A DNA stretch of 64,000 bases from contig NZ_LSBB01000001.1 in NCBI RefSeq assembly GCF_001584335.1, forward strand, positions 372,001-436,000. The letters are read 5' to 3'. How positions within the stretch are numbered: position 1 is the first letter of the stretch; each line of letters begins with the position of its first letter. The DNA is from Bacillus atrophaeus. GTDB taxonomy: Bacteria > Bacillota > Bacilli > Bacillales > Bacillaceae. The position numbers were made by a program, and so were the translations under genes. Positions 8,539-20,402 of this stretch are shown piece after piece. Below the pieces are notes generated by a model. The model searched no databases, was not told the DNA's origin, and saw only the letters and a list, made by a program, of their open reading frames with translations.

Positions 8539-10668
8539 ATGAGCGGCTTTCTCGTCGTGAATACACTGGCATTTTTGCTTGTAACCGCTTACGCTGTCTA
8601 TCTGTTTTTTTATTTGATCAAAACAAGGCTGGCTTATATCAGACTCGGCCAAAGGGAGCAATTTGACAAACGGTTGAAAGAACGGCTTCAACGCATTTGG
8701 GTGAATGTGTTCGGCCAGAAAAAACTGCTCAAGGATAAAAAAAGCGGGATCATCCACGTTTTATTTTTCTATGGATTCATTCTCGTCCAGTTCGGAGCAA
8801 TTGATTTTATTATAAAAGGACTGCTTCCGGACAGGCGATTGCCGCTTGGGCCGGTATATCCTGCATTTACCTTCTTTCAGGAAATCGTCACCTTTCTTAT
8901 CTTAATTGCGGTTTTCTGGGCGTTTCACAGGCGCTACATTGAGAAGCTTGTCAGACTCAAACGCGGGTTTAAATCAGGGCTTGTCCTCATCTTCATCGGC
9001 GGGCTGATGCTGACTGTTTTACTTGGAAACGGAATGAATCTCATTTGGCACCATCACAGCCTTTCTTGGAGCGAACCGATCGCATCGGCGATTGCGTTTC
9101 TGCTTGGAGGAATAGGAGAGACCGGAGCCGCCGCCGTGTTCTATGTTGCTTGGTGGGCGCATCTGTTGATTTTGCTGAGCTTTTTAGTATATGTGCCGCA
9201 ATCTAAGCATGCGCATTTAATCGCCGGACCCGCGAATGTCTTTTTCAGCAGACTGACAGCGCCGGGCAAGCTTGAGAAGATTGATTTCACTGATGAAACA
9301 AAAGAAAGTTTCGGCGTGGGAAACATTGAGGACTTCCGTCAGTCCCAGCTCATTGACTTATATGCGTGCGTGGAATGCGGTCGCTGCACCAATATGTGCC
9401 CGGCTTCCGGCACCGGAAAAATGCTGTCGCCGATGGATTTAATCTTACGTCTGAGAGACCATCTGACTGAAAAAGGCGCTGCCGTCACATCGAGATCGCC
9501 GTGGGTGCCTGCGCTTGCGTTTCAGCATACGAAAGGCAACCAGCTTGCGGCCGCTTCTGCCGCAAGCGGGTCAAAGGAAGCCGCTGCCGCCGCTGAATAC
9601 AGTCCGGACTTAATCGGAGACGTCATTACAGAGGAAGAAATTTGGGCCTGCACCACATGCCGAAATTGTGAGGACCAGTGCCCTGTCATGAACGAGCATG
9701 TGGATAAAATTATCGACCTCCGCCGTTATCTGGTTCTTACTGAAGGAAAGATGGACAGTGACGCGCAGCGGGCGATGACAAGCATCGAAAGGCAAGGAAA
9801 TCCATGGGGCTTGAACCGCAAAGAACGCGAAAACTGGCGGGACGCAGCTTCAGACGTAGAAATACCTACTGTAAAAGAAATGAAAAAAGCAGATAAAGAA
9901 TTCGAGTATTTATTCTGGGTCGGTTCCATGGGTTCATATGATAACCGGAGCCAAAAAATCGCCGTTACCTTCGCCAAGCTGATGAATGAAGCCGGCGTTT
10001 CATTTGCCATTCTCGGCAATAAAGAAAAAAACTCAGGAGATACGCCGCGCCGCCTCGGAAATGAGTTTTTATTTCAAGAGCTGGCCGAAAAAAATATTTC
10101 TGAATTTGAAAAAAATGATGTGAAAAAAATTGTGACCATCGACCCGCACGCATACAATTTATTTAAAAATGAATATCCTGATTTCGGATTTCAAGGCGAG
10201 GTCTTTCATCATACCGAAGTGCTGGCCGACTTGGTGAAGAACGGAAAACTCAAACCGAAGCATCCCGTAAATGAAACCATCACCTTCCATGACTCATGCT
10301 ATTTGGGCAGGTACAATGAAGTGTATGAACCGCCGAGAACCATTTTAAAAGCAATCCCGGGCGTCCGGCTGACAGAAATGGAGCGCAGCCGGGAAAACGG
10401 AATGTGCTGCGGAGCCGGAGGGGGATTAATGTGGATGGAGGAAGAAACGGGCAACAGAATCAATGTCGCCAGGGCAGAACAGGCGCTATCCGTTAACCCG
10501 TCAATCATCAGTTCAGGCTGTCCGTATTGCCTCACGATGCTTGGCGACGGCACAAAAGCAAAAGAAGCAGAAGACCGCGTCGGAACATACGATGTCGCTG
10601 AACTTCTGGCTCAATCTGTCTTTGGCAGTCATCAAGGTGAACCAGTGAAGGCGGAGGAGAAGCTATGA
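8539..10668 (+). CDS. fadF: Iron-sulfur heterodisulfide reductase-like protein FadF, fatty-acid oxidation
   Basis: The 709-residue protein begins with several transmembrane helices (about residues 1-240), then two 4Fe-4S ferredoxin motifs ([12 protein letters not shown] and [12 protein letters not shown]) and C-terminal cysteine-rich CCG modules ([22 protein letters not shown]) like those of heterodisulfide/glycolate oxidase subunits. It probably carries electrons from acyl-CoA dehydrogenase and ETF to menaquinone. I start it at ATG 8539 behind AAAGGGGG; an in-frame ATG at 8443 falls on the promoter -35 box and cannot be transcribed from it. It overlaps acdA by ATGA and is under a FadR operator. 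Confidence 0.92.
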   Translation: MSGFLVVNTLAFLLVTAYAVYLFFYLIKTRLAYIRLGQREQFDKRLKERLQRIWVNVFGQKKLLKDKKSGIIHVLFFYGFILVQFGAIDFIIKGLLPDRRLPLGPVYPAFTFFQEIVTFLILIAVFWAFHRRYIEKLVRLKRGFKSGLVLIFIGGLMLTVLLGNGMNLIWHHHSLSWSEPIASAIAFLLGGIGETGAAAVFYVAWWAHLLILLSFLVYVPQSKHAHLIAGPANVFFSRLTAPGKLEKIDFTDETKESFGVGNIEDFRQSQLIDLYACVECGRCTNMCPASGTGKMLSPMDLILRLRDHLTEKGAAVTSRSPWVPALAFQHTKGNQLAAASAASGSKEAAAAAEYSPDLIGDVITEEEIWACTTCRNCEDQCPVMNEHVDKIIDLRRYLVLTEGKMDSDAQRAMTSIERQGNPWGLNRKERENWRDAASDVEIPTVKEMKKADKEFEYLFWVGSMGSYDNRSQKIAVTFAKLMNEAGVSFAILGNKEKNSGDTPRRLGNEFLFQELAEKNISEFEKNDVKKIVTIDPHAYNLFKNEYPDFGFQGEVFHHTEVLADLVKNGKLKPKHPVNETITFHDSCYLGRYNEVYEPPRTILKAIPGVRLTEMERSRENGMCCGAGGGLMWMEEETGNRINVARAEQALSVNPSIISSGCPYCLTMLGDGTKAKEAEDRVGTYDVAELLAQSVFGSHQGEPVKAEEKL

Positions 10669-11804
10669 ATTTCAATTTATCAGATGAACATGAAATGATT
10701 AGAAAATTGGTTCGCGACTTTGCGAAGAATGAAGTAGCCCCGTCAGCAGCAGAACGTGACGAACAAGAACGCTTCGACAGAGGGCTGTTTCAAGAGATGG
10801 CTGATCTGGGGCTGACGGGCATACCTTGGCCTGAACAATACGGAGGGATCGGAAGCGACTATCTTGCCTATGTCATTGCGGTGGAGGAGCTCTCTAAGGT
10901 ATGCGCTTCAACGGGGGTGACGCTCTCCGCCCATACCTCCCTTTGCGGCTGGCCGCTTTATGCTTATGGGACGGAGGAACAAAAACAGACGTATCTTACA
11001 CCGCTTGCCCTCGGAGAGAAGATCGGCGCTTACGGATTAACTGAAGCGGGATCGGGATCAGATGCCGGTGGAATGAAAACCGTCGCCGAAAGAATCGGAG
11101 ATGACTATTTATTAAACGGTTCGAAAATCTTTATAACGAACGGCGGGGCGGCTGATATTTACATTGTCTTTGCCGTTACTGACCCTGAACAAAGGAAAAA
11201 AAGTGTAACTGCTTTTATCGTTGAGAAAGGATTCGAAGGCTTTTCCATAGGCAAAAAAGAAAAAAAACTCGGCATCCGTTCCTCACCGACAACAGAAATT
11301 ATCTTTGAAGACTGCCTCGTGCCCGCAAAAAACCGTCTCGGCGAGGAAGGGGAAGGGTTCAAGATCGCGATGAGCACGCTTGACGGCGGACGGAACGGCA
11401 TTGCGGCGCAGGCCGTCGGTATCGCTCAAGGCGCCTTAGATGCGGCGCTTCAGTATGCAAAGGAAAGAAAACAGTTCGGTAAGCCTGTTGCAGAGCAGCA
11501 GGCCATCGCCTTTAAGCTTGCCGACATGGCGACAATGATAGAAGCCTCGAGGCTTTTGACTTATCAGGCTGCGTGGCTGGAATCCTCGGGGCTTCCGTAT
11601 GGAAAAGCTTCCGCGATGTCTAAACTGTTAGCGGGGGATACGGCGATGAAGGTTACAACGGAAGCCGTTCAAATCTTCGGAGGCTACGGCTATACAAAGG
11701 ATTACCCGGTTGAACGCTATATGCGAGACGCGAAAATCACTCAAATCTATGAAGGAACCCAAGAAATTCAAAGGCTGGTGATTTCAAGGATGCTCGCGAA
11801 TTAA
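10665..11804 (+). CDS. acdA: Acyl-CoA dehydrogenase AcdA
   Basis: The 379-residue FAD enzyme catalyses the first, alpha-beta dehydrogenation of acyl-CoA in beta-oxidation. Family signatures are clear: [14 protein letters not shown] (flavin and substrate contact), the RKQFG.PVAEQQ segment, [21 protein letters not shown], and the catalytic base in [17 protein letters not shown] near the C-terminus. It overlaps fadF by four bases and shares the FadR-controlled promoter, so the pair forms a fatty-acid oxidation unit. I see no convincing terminator, only a four-base GC stem with an A-rich tail at about 11838-11860. Confidence 0.95.
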   Translation: MNFNLSDEHEMIRKLVRDFAKNEVAPSAAERDEQERFDRGLFQEMADLGLTGIPWPEQYGGIGSDYLAYVIAVEELSKVCASTGVTLSAHTSLCGWPLYAYGTEEQKQTYLTPLALGEKIGAYGLTEAGSGSDAGGMKTVAERIGDDYLLNGSKIFITNGGAADIYIVFAVTDPEQRKKSVTAFIVEKGFEGFSIGKKEKKLGIRSSPTTEIIFEDCLVPAKNRLGEEGEGFKIAMSTLDGGRNGIAAQAVGIAQGALDAALQYAKERKQFGKPVAEQQAIAFKLADMATMIEASRLLTYQAAWLESSGLPYGKASAMSKLLAGDTAMKVTTEAVQIFGGYGYTKDYPVERYMRDAKITQIYEGTQEIQRLVISRMLAN

Positions 11805-12003
11805 AGCACGTTTCTATCATTCCAATTCAGCCCAAAGGCGGCACTCCGCTAAAAAATCTTAAATTAACACTGTTTAGGGTAGCATAATCTGTTTTATTTT
11901 GTTTATAATGAGAGGTATGGTTTGTCTTAAGAACAATACAAAATCGCTTTTATTATAGGATAAAAACAGATACATATAAGTAATAGAAAGGGAGTGTCTG
12001 ACC

Positions 12004-12537
12004 TTGGGTATCAAACAATATTCACAGGAACAGCTAAAGGAAATGGCTTTAGTTGAAATCGCTCATGAAATGTTTTCAGACAGTAAAAAACCAGTTCCTT
12101 TTCAGGAGCTTTTAAATGAAATTGCTTCATTGCTCGGTGTAAAAAAAGAAGATTTGGGAGACCGGATCGCACAGTTTTATACAGACTTAAATATAGACGG
12201 CCGATTCTTGGCTTTGTCTGACCAGACTTGGGGCCTTCGCAGCTGGTATCCTTATGATCAGCTGGATGAAGAAACACAGCCGACCGTTAAGGCGAAAAAG
12301 AAAAAAGCGAAGAAGGCTGTCGAAGAAGATCTTGACCTTGATGAATTTGAAGTGGTCGATGAAGATGATATCGATTTGAATGAAGTTGAGGAAGAGCTGG
12401 ATCTTGAGGCTGACGAATTTGATGATATTGATGAAGACGATGACGAAGAAGAAGACTTAGACATCGATGAAGATCTGATTGACGATGAAGAAGATGAAGA
12501 AGATGACTTAGATGAAGATGAGGAGAAAAAAGAGTAG
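12004..12537 (+). CDS. rpoE: RNA polymerase delta subunit RpoE
   Basis: The 177-residue protein has an N-terminal HARE-HTH domain (about residues 1-90) that binds core RNA polymerase, a lysine patch (AKKKKAKKA, about residues 97-105) and a C-terminal tail that is almost entirely Asp and Glu. The acidic tail competes with nucleic acid and helps polymerase recycling and promoter selectivity. The start is TTG 12004 with GGAG at 11991-11994. The tail is a simple acidic repeat that varies in length between strains. It is monocistronic, followed by the separate pyrG promoter. Confidence 0.96.
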   Translation: MGIKQYSQEQLKEMALVEIAHEMFSDSKKPVPFQELLNEIASLLGVKKEDLGDRIAQFYTDLNIDGRFLALSDQTWGLRSWYPYDQLDEETQPTVKAKKKKAKKAVEEDLDLDEFEVVDEDDIDLNEVEEELDLEADEFDDIDEDDDEEEDLDIDEDLIDDEEDEEDDLDEDEEKKE

Positions 12538-12570
12538 AAGGCGGATTCTTTTTTCCGAAATAAAACCATC

Positions 12571-12599
12571 TTGACTTTCATAGTCGAACTATGTAGTAT
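12571..12599 (+). promoter_or_regulatory. pyrG promoter
   Basis: -35 TTGACT (12571-12576) and -10 TAGTAT (12594-12599) are 17 bases apart. Transcription would start at the GGGCTC beginning at 12607, the initiation sequence needed for pyrimidine-dependent reiterative G addition. Confidence 0.85.
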
Positions 12600-12606
12600 G
12601 TATTTT

Positions 12607-12684
12607 GGGCTCTTCAAAAAGAAGAGGAATTCATACGAATGCTACGCTCCCTTTCAAGAAATTGAAAGGGAGCTTTCTTATTTT
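12607..12684 (+). promoter_or_regulatory. pyrG leader attenuator (CTP-sensitive)
   Basis: The transcript starts GGGCUC and reaches a terminator whose stem is GCTCCCTTTCAA (12646-12657) paired with TTGAAAGGGAGC (12662-12673), followed by TTTCTTATTTT. In B. subtilis, low CTP makes polymerase stutter and add extra G residues at the 5' end; the G-run then pairs with the GCTCCCTTTC arm and prevents termination. Both required elements are present here. Confidence 0.88.
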
Positions 12685-12745
12685 CACCCCGATATAACGG
12701 TATTTTCTTTGCATAATCATTTAGAAATAGAAGCAAAAAAACTAA

Positions 12746-14419
<1,674 letters not shown>

Positions 14420-14465
14420 TAAAAAAAGACTTGCCGTTTGTCAAAACGTGCAAGTCTTTTTTATT
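14420..14465. terminator. Terminator between pyrG and ywjG, probably bidirectional
   Basis: AAAAAAGACTTGC pairs with GCAAGTCTTTTTT, with a smaller inner stem CGTTT/AAAACG. A/T tracts flank both sides of the stem. Confidence 0.85.
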
Positions 14466-14497
14466 TGGTATTTCTGTCATTCGGCCTGTACAATAGG

Positions 14498-15019
14498 CTA
14501 AGCATACTCTTGAAGAATCTCCTTTAATGTAAAAGACAGCGCGTGGTACACGTACAGACCTACCATCAAAGAAGGAAATCCGTACCTTGTGCCATCCTCA
14601 TCAGGTACGAGGGGCATTTTTAATTTTGTATCAATATGAACATCGCAGTATTGTTCAATTCCGTTTTGATCCTTCACAACGGGTGACACACATACAACGC
14701 CGGCGCCTTTTTCATACAGCTCTTTCGCAAGCGCCTGTTCTTCCTCTGTTCCCGGACTCGAACAAAACATGAGCACCCTGTCGCTTTCAGTTATATGTTC
14801 AATGCTGTCAGGAAAGACTTTTACTGAAGGAAACGGTTCTCTGCCGGCAGATGCTTCCTGAAGAATGCCCTGCAATTCATTCGCTCCATATAAATAAATG
14901 GAATGTCCGCTGACCACGGCCTGCGCAAGCAACCGGGCCCCATCTTCAATTGCTTCTGATTCCTTATCCTGAATGCGTGAAAAAATGCCTGTCAATTGCG
15001 TTGTGAATATTTTCAACAT
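14498..15019 (-). CDS. ywjG: DUF2529 family protein YwjG
   Basis: This conserved 173-residue protein of unknown function starts MLKIFTTQLTGIFSRIQ. The pattern of an alpha/beta sugar-isomerase (SIS)-like core can be seen (SIYLYGANELQG, DRVLMFCSSPGTEEEQALA, AGVVCVSPV), suggesting it binds a phosphosugar-like ligand, but no catalytic motif is identifiable. GGAGG precedes ATG 15019; an upstream in-frame ATG at 15061 has no ribosome site. It is divergent from spo0F, a conserved arrangement in the B. subtilis group. Confidence 0.8.
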   Translation of the reverse strand: MLKIFTTQLTGIFSRIQDKESEAIEDGARLLAQAVVSGHSIYLYGANELQGILQEASAGREPFPSVKVFPDSIEHITESDRVLMFCSSPGTEEEQALAKELYEKGAGVVCVSPVVKDQNGIEQYCDVHIDTKLKMPLVPDEDGTRYGFPSLMVGLYVYHALSFTLKEILQEYA

Positions 15020-15081
15020 AGGTGAAGCCTCCTTTATAACGTACAATTTAGTATATAACAAAAGAGAAATTGCTCAGAAAA

Positions 15082-15088
15082 TGTCGGA
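15082..15088 (+). promoter_or_regulatory. Spo0A box upstream of the spo0F promoter
   Basis: TGTCGGA matches the 0A box TGTCGAA at 6 of 7 positions and lies about 50-55 bases upstream of the predicted sigma-H start site, where an activating Spo0A~P site is expected. Confidence 0.6.
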
Positions 15089-15106
15089 AAGTAGACTATT
15101 ATAATT

Positions 15107-15133
15107 AAAGGAAATGAGAAAATCAAACAGAAT
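15107..15133 (+). promoter_or_regulatory. Sigma-H promoter of spo0F
   Basis: AAAGGAAAT (-35) and CAGAAT (-10) are 12 bases apart, fitting the sigma-H consensus RnAGGAwWW-N11/12-RnnGAAT. Confidence 0.75.
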
Positions 15134-15154
15134 ACATTAACTACTGCTTACTTT

Positions 15155-15161
15155 TGACGAA
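15155..15161 (+). promoter_or_regulatory. Second Spo0A box, downstream of the spo0F start site
   Basis: TGACGAA matches TGTCGAA at 6 of 7 positions and lies just downstream of the predicted transcription start, where binding would repress at high Spo0A~P. Confidence 0.55.
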
Positions 15162-15183
15162 AATCATAACATTGAGGTGTAAA

Positions 15184-15558
15184 ATGATGAATGAGAAAAT
15201 TTTAATCGTTGATGATCAATACGGAATTCGTATTTTGCTTAATGAAGTATTCAATAAAGAAGGCTATCAGACGTTTCAGGCTGCGAACGGCCTTCAGGCG
15301 CTCGACATCGTGACAAAGGAACGCCCTGATCTTGTTCTCCTGGATATGAAGATACCAGGTATGGACGGAATCGAGATTCTGAAACGAATGAAGGTTATCG
15401 ACGAAAGCATCCGTGTGATCATCATGACCGCATACGGCGAGCTGGATATGATTCAGGAATCAAAAGACTTGGGTGCGCTTACACATTTCGCTAAGCCTTT
15501 TGATATTGACGAAATCCGGGACGCGGTGAAAAAATATTTGCCGCTGAAATCAAACTGA
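15184..15558 (+). CDS. spo0F: Sporulation phosphorelay response regulator Spo0F
   Basis: A single-domain receiver protein of 124 residues with all canonical residues: the acidic pocket Asp10-Asp11, phosphoacceptor Asp54 (VLLDMKIPG), the Thr82 switch region and Lys104 (HFAKPFD). It takes phosphate from the sporulation kinases and passes it to Spo0B, and is dephosphorylated by Rap proteins. ATG 15184 (protein begins [11 protein letters not shown]) follows GAGGTG; an in-frame start ten codons upstream is unlikely. The upstream region has a sigma-H promoter and two 0A boxes. A Rap phosphatase gene lies at 53125-54258. Confidence 0.98.
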   Translation: MMNEKILIVDDQYGIRILLNEVFNKEGYQTFQAANGLQALDIVTKERPDLVLLDMKIPGMDGIEILKRMKVIDESIRVIIMTAYGELDMIQESKDLGALTHFAKPFDIDEIRDAVKKYLPLKSN

Positions 15559-15593
15559 CAAAAATAAGAAACAAATTGAATCATGCCATTATG

Positions 15594-15622
15594 TTGCCGA
15601 TTTGTCGAAAAGTTGGTATCCT
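15594..15622 (+). promoter_or_regulatory. fbaA promoter containing a perfect Spo0A box
   Basis: -35 TTGCCG (15594-15599) and -10 TATCCT (15617-15622) are 17 bases apart. The spacer holds TGTCGAA (15603-15609), an exact 0A box placed where Spo0A would contact polymerase or occlude it. Confidence 0.65.
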
Positions 15623-15738
15623 AGAGGTGGAGAAAAAGCGATCTGAGAATTTACATATGACGAGAATTTATGGTCATGCTAGGGTGGAAAGCTTTTTTCG
15701 CTAGAAGCAAATCAGGCTACATAAGGAGGACTTTCGAC

Positions 15739-16596
15739 ATGCCTTTAGTTTCAATGACGGAAATGTTGAATACAGCTAAAGAAAAAGGATATGCTGTTGG
15801 ACAATTTAATTTAAACAACCTGGAGTTTACTCAAGCAATTTTACAAGCTGCTCAAGAGGAAAAATCTCCAGTTATTCTTGGTGTATCAGAAGGTGCGGGA
15901 CGCTACATGGGCGGCTTTAAAACAGTCGTAGCTATGGTGAAAGCACTTATCGAAGAATATAATGTGACAGTTCCTGTTGCGATTCACTTAGACCACGGTT
16001 CAAGCTTTGAATCTTGTGCAAAAGCGATTCATGCAGGTTTCACATCTGTTATGATCGACGCTTCTCATCACCCGTTTGAAGAGAACGTAGAAACAACTTC
16101 AAAAGTGGTTGAGCTTGCTCATTTCCACGGCGTATCTGTTGAAGCTGAGCTTGGAACAGTCGGCGGACAAGAAGATGACGTTATCGCAGAAGGCGTAATC
16201 TACGCTGACCCTAAAGAGTGCCAAGAGCTTGTTGAACGCACTGGCATCGACTGCCTTGCACCTGCATTGGGTTCTGTTCACGGTCCTTACAAAGGTGAAC
16301 CAAACCTTGGTTTCGAAGAAATGGAAGCGATCGGTAAATCAACTGGTCTTCCGCTAGTTCTTCACGGCGGTACTGGAATTCCGACTGACGACATTAAAAA
16401 ATCAATTTCACTTGGCACAGCCAAAATCAACGTAAACACTGAAAACCAAATTGCTTCTGCAAAAGCTGTTCGCGAAACACTAGCAGAAAAGCCAAACGAA
16501 TACGATCCGCGTAAATACCTCGGACCTGCTCGCGAAGCGATTAAAGCAACGGTTATCGGTAAAATGCGTGAATTTGGTTCTTCAAACCAAGCTTAA
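15739..16596 (+). CDS. fbaA: Class II fructose-1,6-bisphosphate aldolase FbaA
   Basis: The 285-residue glycolytic and gluconeogenic enzyme interconverts fructose 1,6-bisphosphate with dihydroxyacetone phosphate and glyceraldehyde 3-phosphate using zinc. Class II features are visible: HLDHGSSFE with metal histidine and catalytic Asp, [10 protein letters not shown], the active-site stretch [14 protein letters not shown], and the phosphate-binding LHGGTGIP and [11 protein letters not shown] 15739 follows AAGGAGGA. Codon use is strongly biased, as expected of a highly expressed gene. It has its own promoter and terminator between spo0F and tal. Confidence 0.97.
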   Translation: MPLVSMTEMLNTAKEKGYAVGQFNLNNLEFTQAILQAAQEEKSPVILGVSEGAGRYMGGFKTVVAMVKALIEEYNVTVPVAIHLDHGSSFESCAKAIHAGFTSVMIDASHHPFEENVETTSKVVELAHFHGVSVEAELGTVGGQEDDVIAEGVIYADPKECQELVERTGIDCLAPALGSVHGPYKGEPNLGFEEMEAIGKSTGLPLVLHGGTGIPTDDIKKSISLGTAKINVNTENQIASAKAVRETLAEKPNEYDPRKYLGPAREAIKATVIGKMREFGSSNQA

Positions 16597-16616
16597 TTTA
16601 ATTCATAACCGCCTGA

Positions 16617-16637
16617 CAGCTTTGACAGGCGGTTTTA
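16617..16637 (+). terminator. Terminator after fbaA
   Basis: A CCGCCTG/CAGGCGG stem (16619-16632) flanked by AA/TTTT follows the gene by 20 bases. Confidence 0.85.
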
Positions 16638-16647
16638 TGTCTATCGT

Positions 16648-16663
16648 TAGAAAGCGCAAACAT
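16648..16663 (+). promoter_or_regulatory. cre-like site (CcpA) upstream of tal
   Basis: TAGAAAGCGCAAACAT matches the catabolite-responsive element WTGNNARCGNWWWCAW at 15 of 16 positions. It lies between the fbaA terminator and the tal ribosome site. Confidence 0.5.
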
Positions 16664-16688
16664 GTTCCACAGTTCAGAAATTTCTTAA

Positions 16689-17345
<657 letters not shown>

Positions 17346-17352
17346 TGAAGAT

Positions 17353-17400
17353 TGCGGCAAACGGCCGGCTTATTGTCTGTTTGCCGCAGCCTTCGTTTTT
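17353..17400 (+). terminator. Hairpin after tal, probable terminator
   Basis: A perfect 10-base stem TGCGGCAAAC/GTTTGCCGCA spans 17353-17388; the TTTTT tract follows after ten further bases, so efficiency is uncertain. Confidence 0.55.
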
Positions 17401-17690
17401 ATAAGCTCATACAGCGGACCTTTGGGCGCTAAGGTATGATTCTTGCTCTTGCGCATCGCCGGGATTGAAGGGTGTACGTGCTGCGTTTTGCCGGATTTCT
17501 AAAAGACGGCCGGGTCTCTGTACAACATGTGAAACCAATGCCCCGCAAAGCTTCGCTATTTTCTTCCCGATAATTCACATTGTGTTGTATTCTTTCTCTT
17601 CGAATTGGCTAGATTTTGGACATGGGCTTTTATTTGCAGAGACAGAATAAAATGCCATTTTATTTACGCTCCGCAGCTATCTTCTTAAGG
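17401..17690. other. Gap between tal and murAB without recognisable gene
   Basis: No supported gene. Short frames here have no ribosome site or family features. I found no convincing -35/-10 pair for murAB and no other recognised element. Confidence 0.5.
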
Positions 17691-17702
17691 AAGGAGACTA
17701 TC

Positions 17703-18992
17703 ATGGAAAAGTTGAATATTGCCGGCGGCGACTCGTTAAATGGAACAGTACATATAAGCGGCGCAAAAAACAGCGCTGTCGCTTTGATACCTGCAACCAT
17801 CTTGGCAAATTCCGAAGTGACCATAGAAGGGCTTCCGGAGATTTCAGATATTGAAACGCTGCGTGATCTGTTAAAAGAAATCGGCGGCAGCGTCCATTTT
17901 GAAAATGGAGAAATGGTTGTTGACCCCACTTCGATGATCAGCATGCCGCTCCCTAACGGAAAAGTGAAAAAACTGCGCGCCTCGTATTATTTAATGGGTG
18001 CGATGCTCGGACGCTTCAAACAAGCGGTGATTGGTCTGCCGGGAGGCTGCCATCTAGGTCCGAGGCCGATTGACCAGCATATAAAAGGCTTTGAAGCGCT
18101 TGGAGCCGAAGTGACAAATGAACAGGGCGCGATTTATCTGCGTGCTGAAAAGCTGAGAGGCGCCCGGATCTACCTGGATGTCGTCAGTGTGGGGGCTACC
18201 ATTAATATTATGCTTGCCGCCGTGCTCGCTGAAGGAAAAACATTGATAGAAAACGCGGCGAAGGAGCCTGAGATTATAGATGTCGCCACACTCCTGACCA
18301 GCATGGGCGCAAAAATTAAAGGCGCCGGAACCAATGTCATACGGATAGACGGCGTAAAAGAGCTTCATGGCTGCAAACATACGATTATCCCAGACAGAAT
18401 AGAAGCCGGAACATTTATGATCGCCGGTGCGTCAATGGGCAAGGAAGTCATTATCGACAATGTGATTCCGACTCATCTTGAATCCTTAACGGCAAAGCTG
18501 AGAGAAATGGGTTTTCATATTGAAACAAGCGACGACCAAATATTGATTGTCGGCGGCCAAAAAGAATTAAAGCCTGTAGATGTGAAAACACTTGTATACC
18601 CGGGATTTCCGACAGACCTGCAGCAGCCGATGACATCGCTTTTGACAAAGGCGAGAGGGACAAGTGTCGTGACGGACACCATTTACTCGGCAAGGTTCAA
18701 GCATATTGACGAGCTGAGACGAATGGGAGCCAATATGAAGGTGGAAGGAAGATCCGCCATTATTACCGGTCCTGTCGAGCTGCAAGGCGCCAAAGTCAAG
18801 GCCAGTGATTTGAGGGCGGGCGCCTGTCTTGTCGTCGCCGGGCTGATGGCCGACGGTGTGACGGAAATTACCGGTTTAGAGCATTTGGACAGAGGCTACA
18901 GCGATCTGGAAAAGAAACTGGAAGGTCTTGGAGCCACAATCTGGCGGGAAAGGCTGACAGACGAAGAGATAGAACAGTTGCAAAATTCTTAG
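17703..18992 (+). CDS. murAB: UDP-N-acetylglucosamine 1-carboxyvinyltransferase MurAB (MurZ)
   Basis: The 429-residue enzyme transfers enolpyruvate from PEP to UDP-GlcNAc in the first committed step of peptidoglycan synthesis. It contains the catalytic cysteine in [16 protein letters not shown] (Cys116), the residue alkylated by fosfomycin, and the paired lysine-asparagine motif GAKNSAV near the N-terminus. AAGGAAGGAG precedes ATG 17703; an upstream in-frame frame lacks a ribosome site. A second, more expressed paralogue, murAA, lies at 45966-47276. Low-GC Gram-positives usually carry both. Confidence 0.95.
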   Translation: MEKLNIAGGDSLNGTVHISGAKNSAVALIPATILANSEVTIEGLPEISDIETLRDLLKEIGGSVHFENGEMVVDPTSMISMPLPNGKVKKLRASYYLMGAMLGRFKQAVIGLPGGCHLGPRPIDQHIKGFEALGAEVTNEQGAIYLRAEKLRGARIYLDVVSVGATINIMLAAVLAEGKTLIENAAKEPEIIDVATLLTSMGAKIKGAGTNVIRIDGVKELHGCKHTIIPDRIEAGTFMIAGASMGKEVIIDNVIPTHLESLTAKLREMGFHIETSDDQILIVGGQKELKPVDVKTLVYPGFPTDLQQPMTSLLTKARGTSVVTDTIYSARFKHIDELRRMGANMKVEGRSAIITGPVELQGAKVKASDLRAGACLVVAGLMADGVTEITGLEHLDRGYSDLEKKLEGLGATIWRERLTDEEIEQLQNS

Positions 18993-19024
18993 AATGTGTA
19001 ATTGTGAGAGGGGATCGTGCTGAG

Positions 19025-19990
19025 ATGGAAAGAAGTTTATCAATGGAATTGGTACGTGTAACAGAAGCGGCCGCATTGGCATCTGCAAGATGGATGGGCC
19101 GGGGGAAAAAAGACGAGGCGGATGACGCTGCGACAAGCGCAATGAGAGATGTATTTGATACGGTTCCTATGAAAGGAACCGTGGTAATCGGTGAAGGCGA
19201 GATGGATGAGGCGCCAATGCTTTATATCGGCGAGAAGCTCGGCAACGGCTACGGCCCGCGCGTCGATGTGGCAGTTGATCCTCTTGAAGGCACGAACATT
19301 TTAGCGAGCGGCGGCTGGAACGCGCTGACGGTTATTGCGGTTGCTGATCACGGCACCCTGCTGAACGCTCCTGATATGTATATGGAAAAGATTGCAGTCG
19401 GTCCTGAAGCGGTAGGCTGCATTGATATCGAAGCACCTATCATTGATAACTTAAAAGCGGTGGCGAAAGCAAAGAACAAAGATATTGAGGATGTCGTTGC
19501 TACCATCTTAAACCGTGAAAGACACGAAAAAATCATTTCTGAGCTTCGTGAGGCCGGTGCCAGAATCAAGCTCATCAACGACGGAGATGTCGCCGGCGCC
19601 ATCAACACTGCCTTTGACCATACAGGCGTTGATATCTTGTTTGGATCAGGCGGCGCCCCAGAAGGTGTGCTTTCCGCTGTCGCTCTGAAAGCTCTTGGTG
19701 GAGAGATCATCGGCAAGCTGCTTCCGCAAAGCGATGAAGAAAGAATGCGCTGTGAAGCAATGGGCCTAGATGTAAACAAAGTCCTCCGCATGGAAGACCT
19801 TGTAAAAGGCGACGATGCCATTTTCGCGGCTACGGGCGTCACGGACGGCGAGCTGTTGAAAGGCGTTCAATTCAAAGGCTCTGTCGGTACGACAGAAAGC
19901 TTGGTTATAAGAGCAAAATCCGGCACAGTCCGATTTGTTGACGGAAGACACAGCCTTAAGAAAAAACCAAATTTGGTCATCCGTCCATAA
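19025..19990 (+). CDS. glpX: Class II fructose-1,6-bisphosphatase GlpX
   Basis: The 321-residue protein matches Glp[34 protein letters not shown] (metal and phosphate binding Asp-Pro-Leu-Glu-Gly-Thr) and the glycine-rich [11 protein letters not shown]. It hydrolyses fructose 1,6-bisphosphate in gluconeogenesis. The main start candidate is ATG 19025 with GAGAGGGG upstream; GTG or ATG codons up to 19004 in frame lack spacing. It follows murAB by 32 bases and is likely co-transcribed with it. Together with fbaA and tal it makes this stretch rich in lower-sugar-phosphate enzymes. Confidence 0.93.
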   Translation: MERSLSMELVRVTEAAALASARWMGRGKKDEADDAATSAMRDVFDTVPMKGTVVIGEGEMDEAPMLYIGEKLGNGYGPRVDVAVDPLEGTNILASGGWNALTVIAVADHGTLLNAPDMYMEKIAVGPEAVGCIDIEAPIIDNLKAVAKAKNKDIEDVVATILNRERHEKIISELREAGARIKLINDGDVAGAINTAFDHTGVDILFGSGGAPEGVLSAVALKALGGEIIGKLLPQSDEERMRCEAMGLDVNKVLRMEDLVKGDDAIFAATGVTDGELLKGVQFKGSVGTTESLVIRAKSGTVRFVDGRHSLKKKPNLVIRP

Positions 19991-19997
19991 GAGAGAG

Positions 19998-20029
19998 AAA
20001 AAGCGGGTAGATGATCCCGCTTTTCTTTT
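19998..20029 (+). terminator. Terminator after glpX
   Basis: AAAAGCGGG/CCCGCTTTT stem with an eight-base loop, then CTTTT. Confidence 0.85.
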
Positions 20030-20039
20030 GCAAAAAAGA

Positions 20040-20402
20040 GTCAACCCTATCATTTATATGTCAAAGTGTTATTTAAGTTGAATAATCCTTTGAAATGAGG
20101 TAAAAATAAAGAGTGCTGCGATTTTTCTGCGTATTAACTTCTTTTAAGCACTAGGAAAGTTTTAATTTCTACCGCATACAGACGATATAAATATTGATCT
20201 TCTCATGTTTTTGTCCTCGCTTCCTTCAAAACTCATAAAGATAATCCTTTTAAAAAAGCGCCGATAATGGGTGGAAGTGTTACCGATAGAAGTTCCTTTA
20301 CGTTAAAAAAAGAAAGTGCTTTGGCGGATGATGCAACAAGCAGCCAAACGAATATGTACGGCAATCAAGCAATACATTGACTATGAAAAGCGTGGTGTTT
20401 TT
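20040..20402 (+). other. Long upstream region / probable leader of rho
   Basis: No gene is supported in these roughly 360 bases. In B. subtilis rho is autoregulated through its leader, so this stretch is best read as promoter plus long 5' untranslated RNA. A start in frame at 20316 is rejected because it has no ribosome site and would add 29 residues absent from the family. Confidence 0.5.

Noticed and set aside
12258..12617. 119-residue serine-rich frame antisense to rpoE
   Set aside because: It is the complement of the Asp/Glu-codon tail of rpoE (GAT/GAA read as ATC/TTC/TCA), a compositional artefact.
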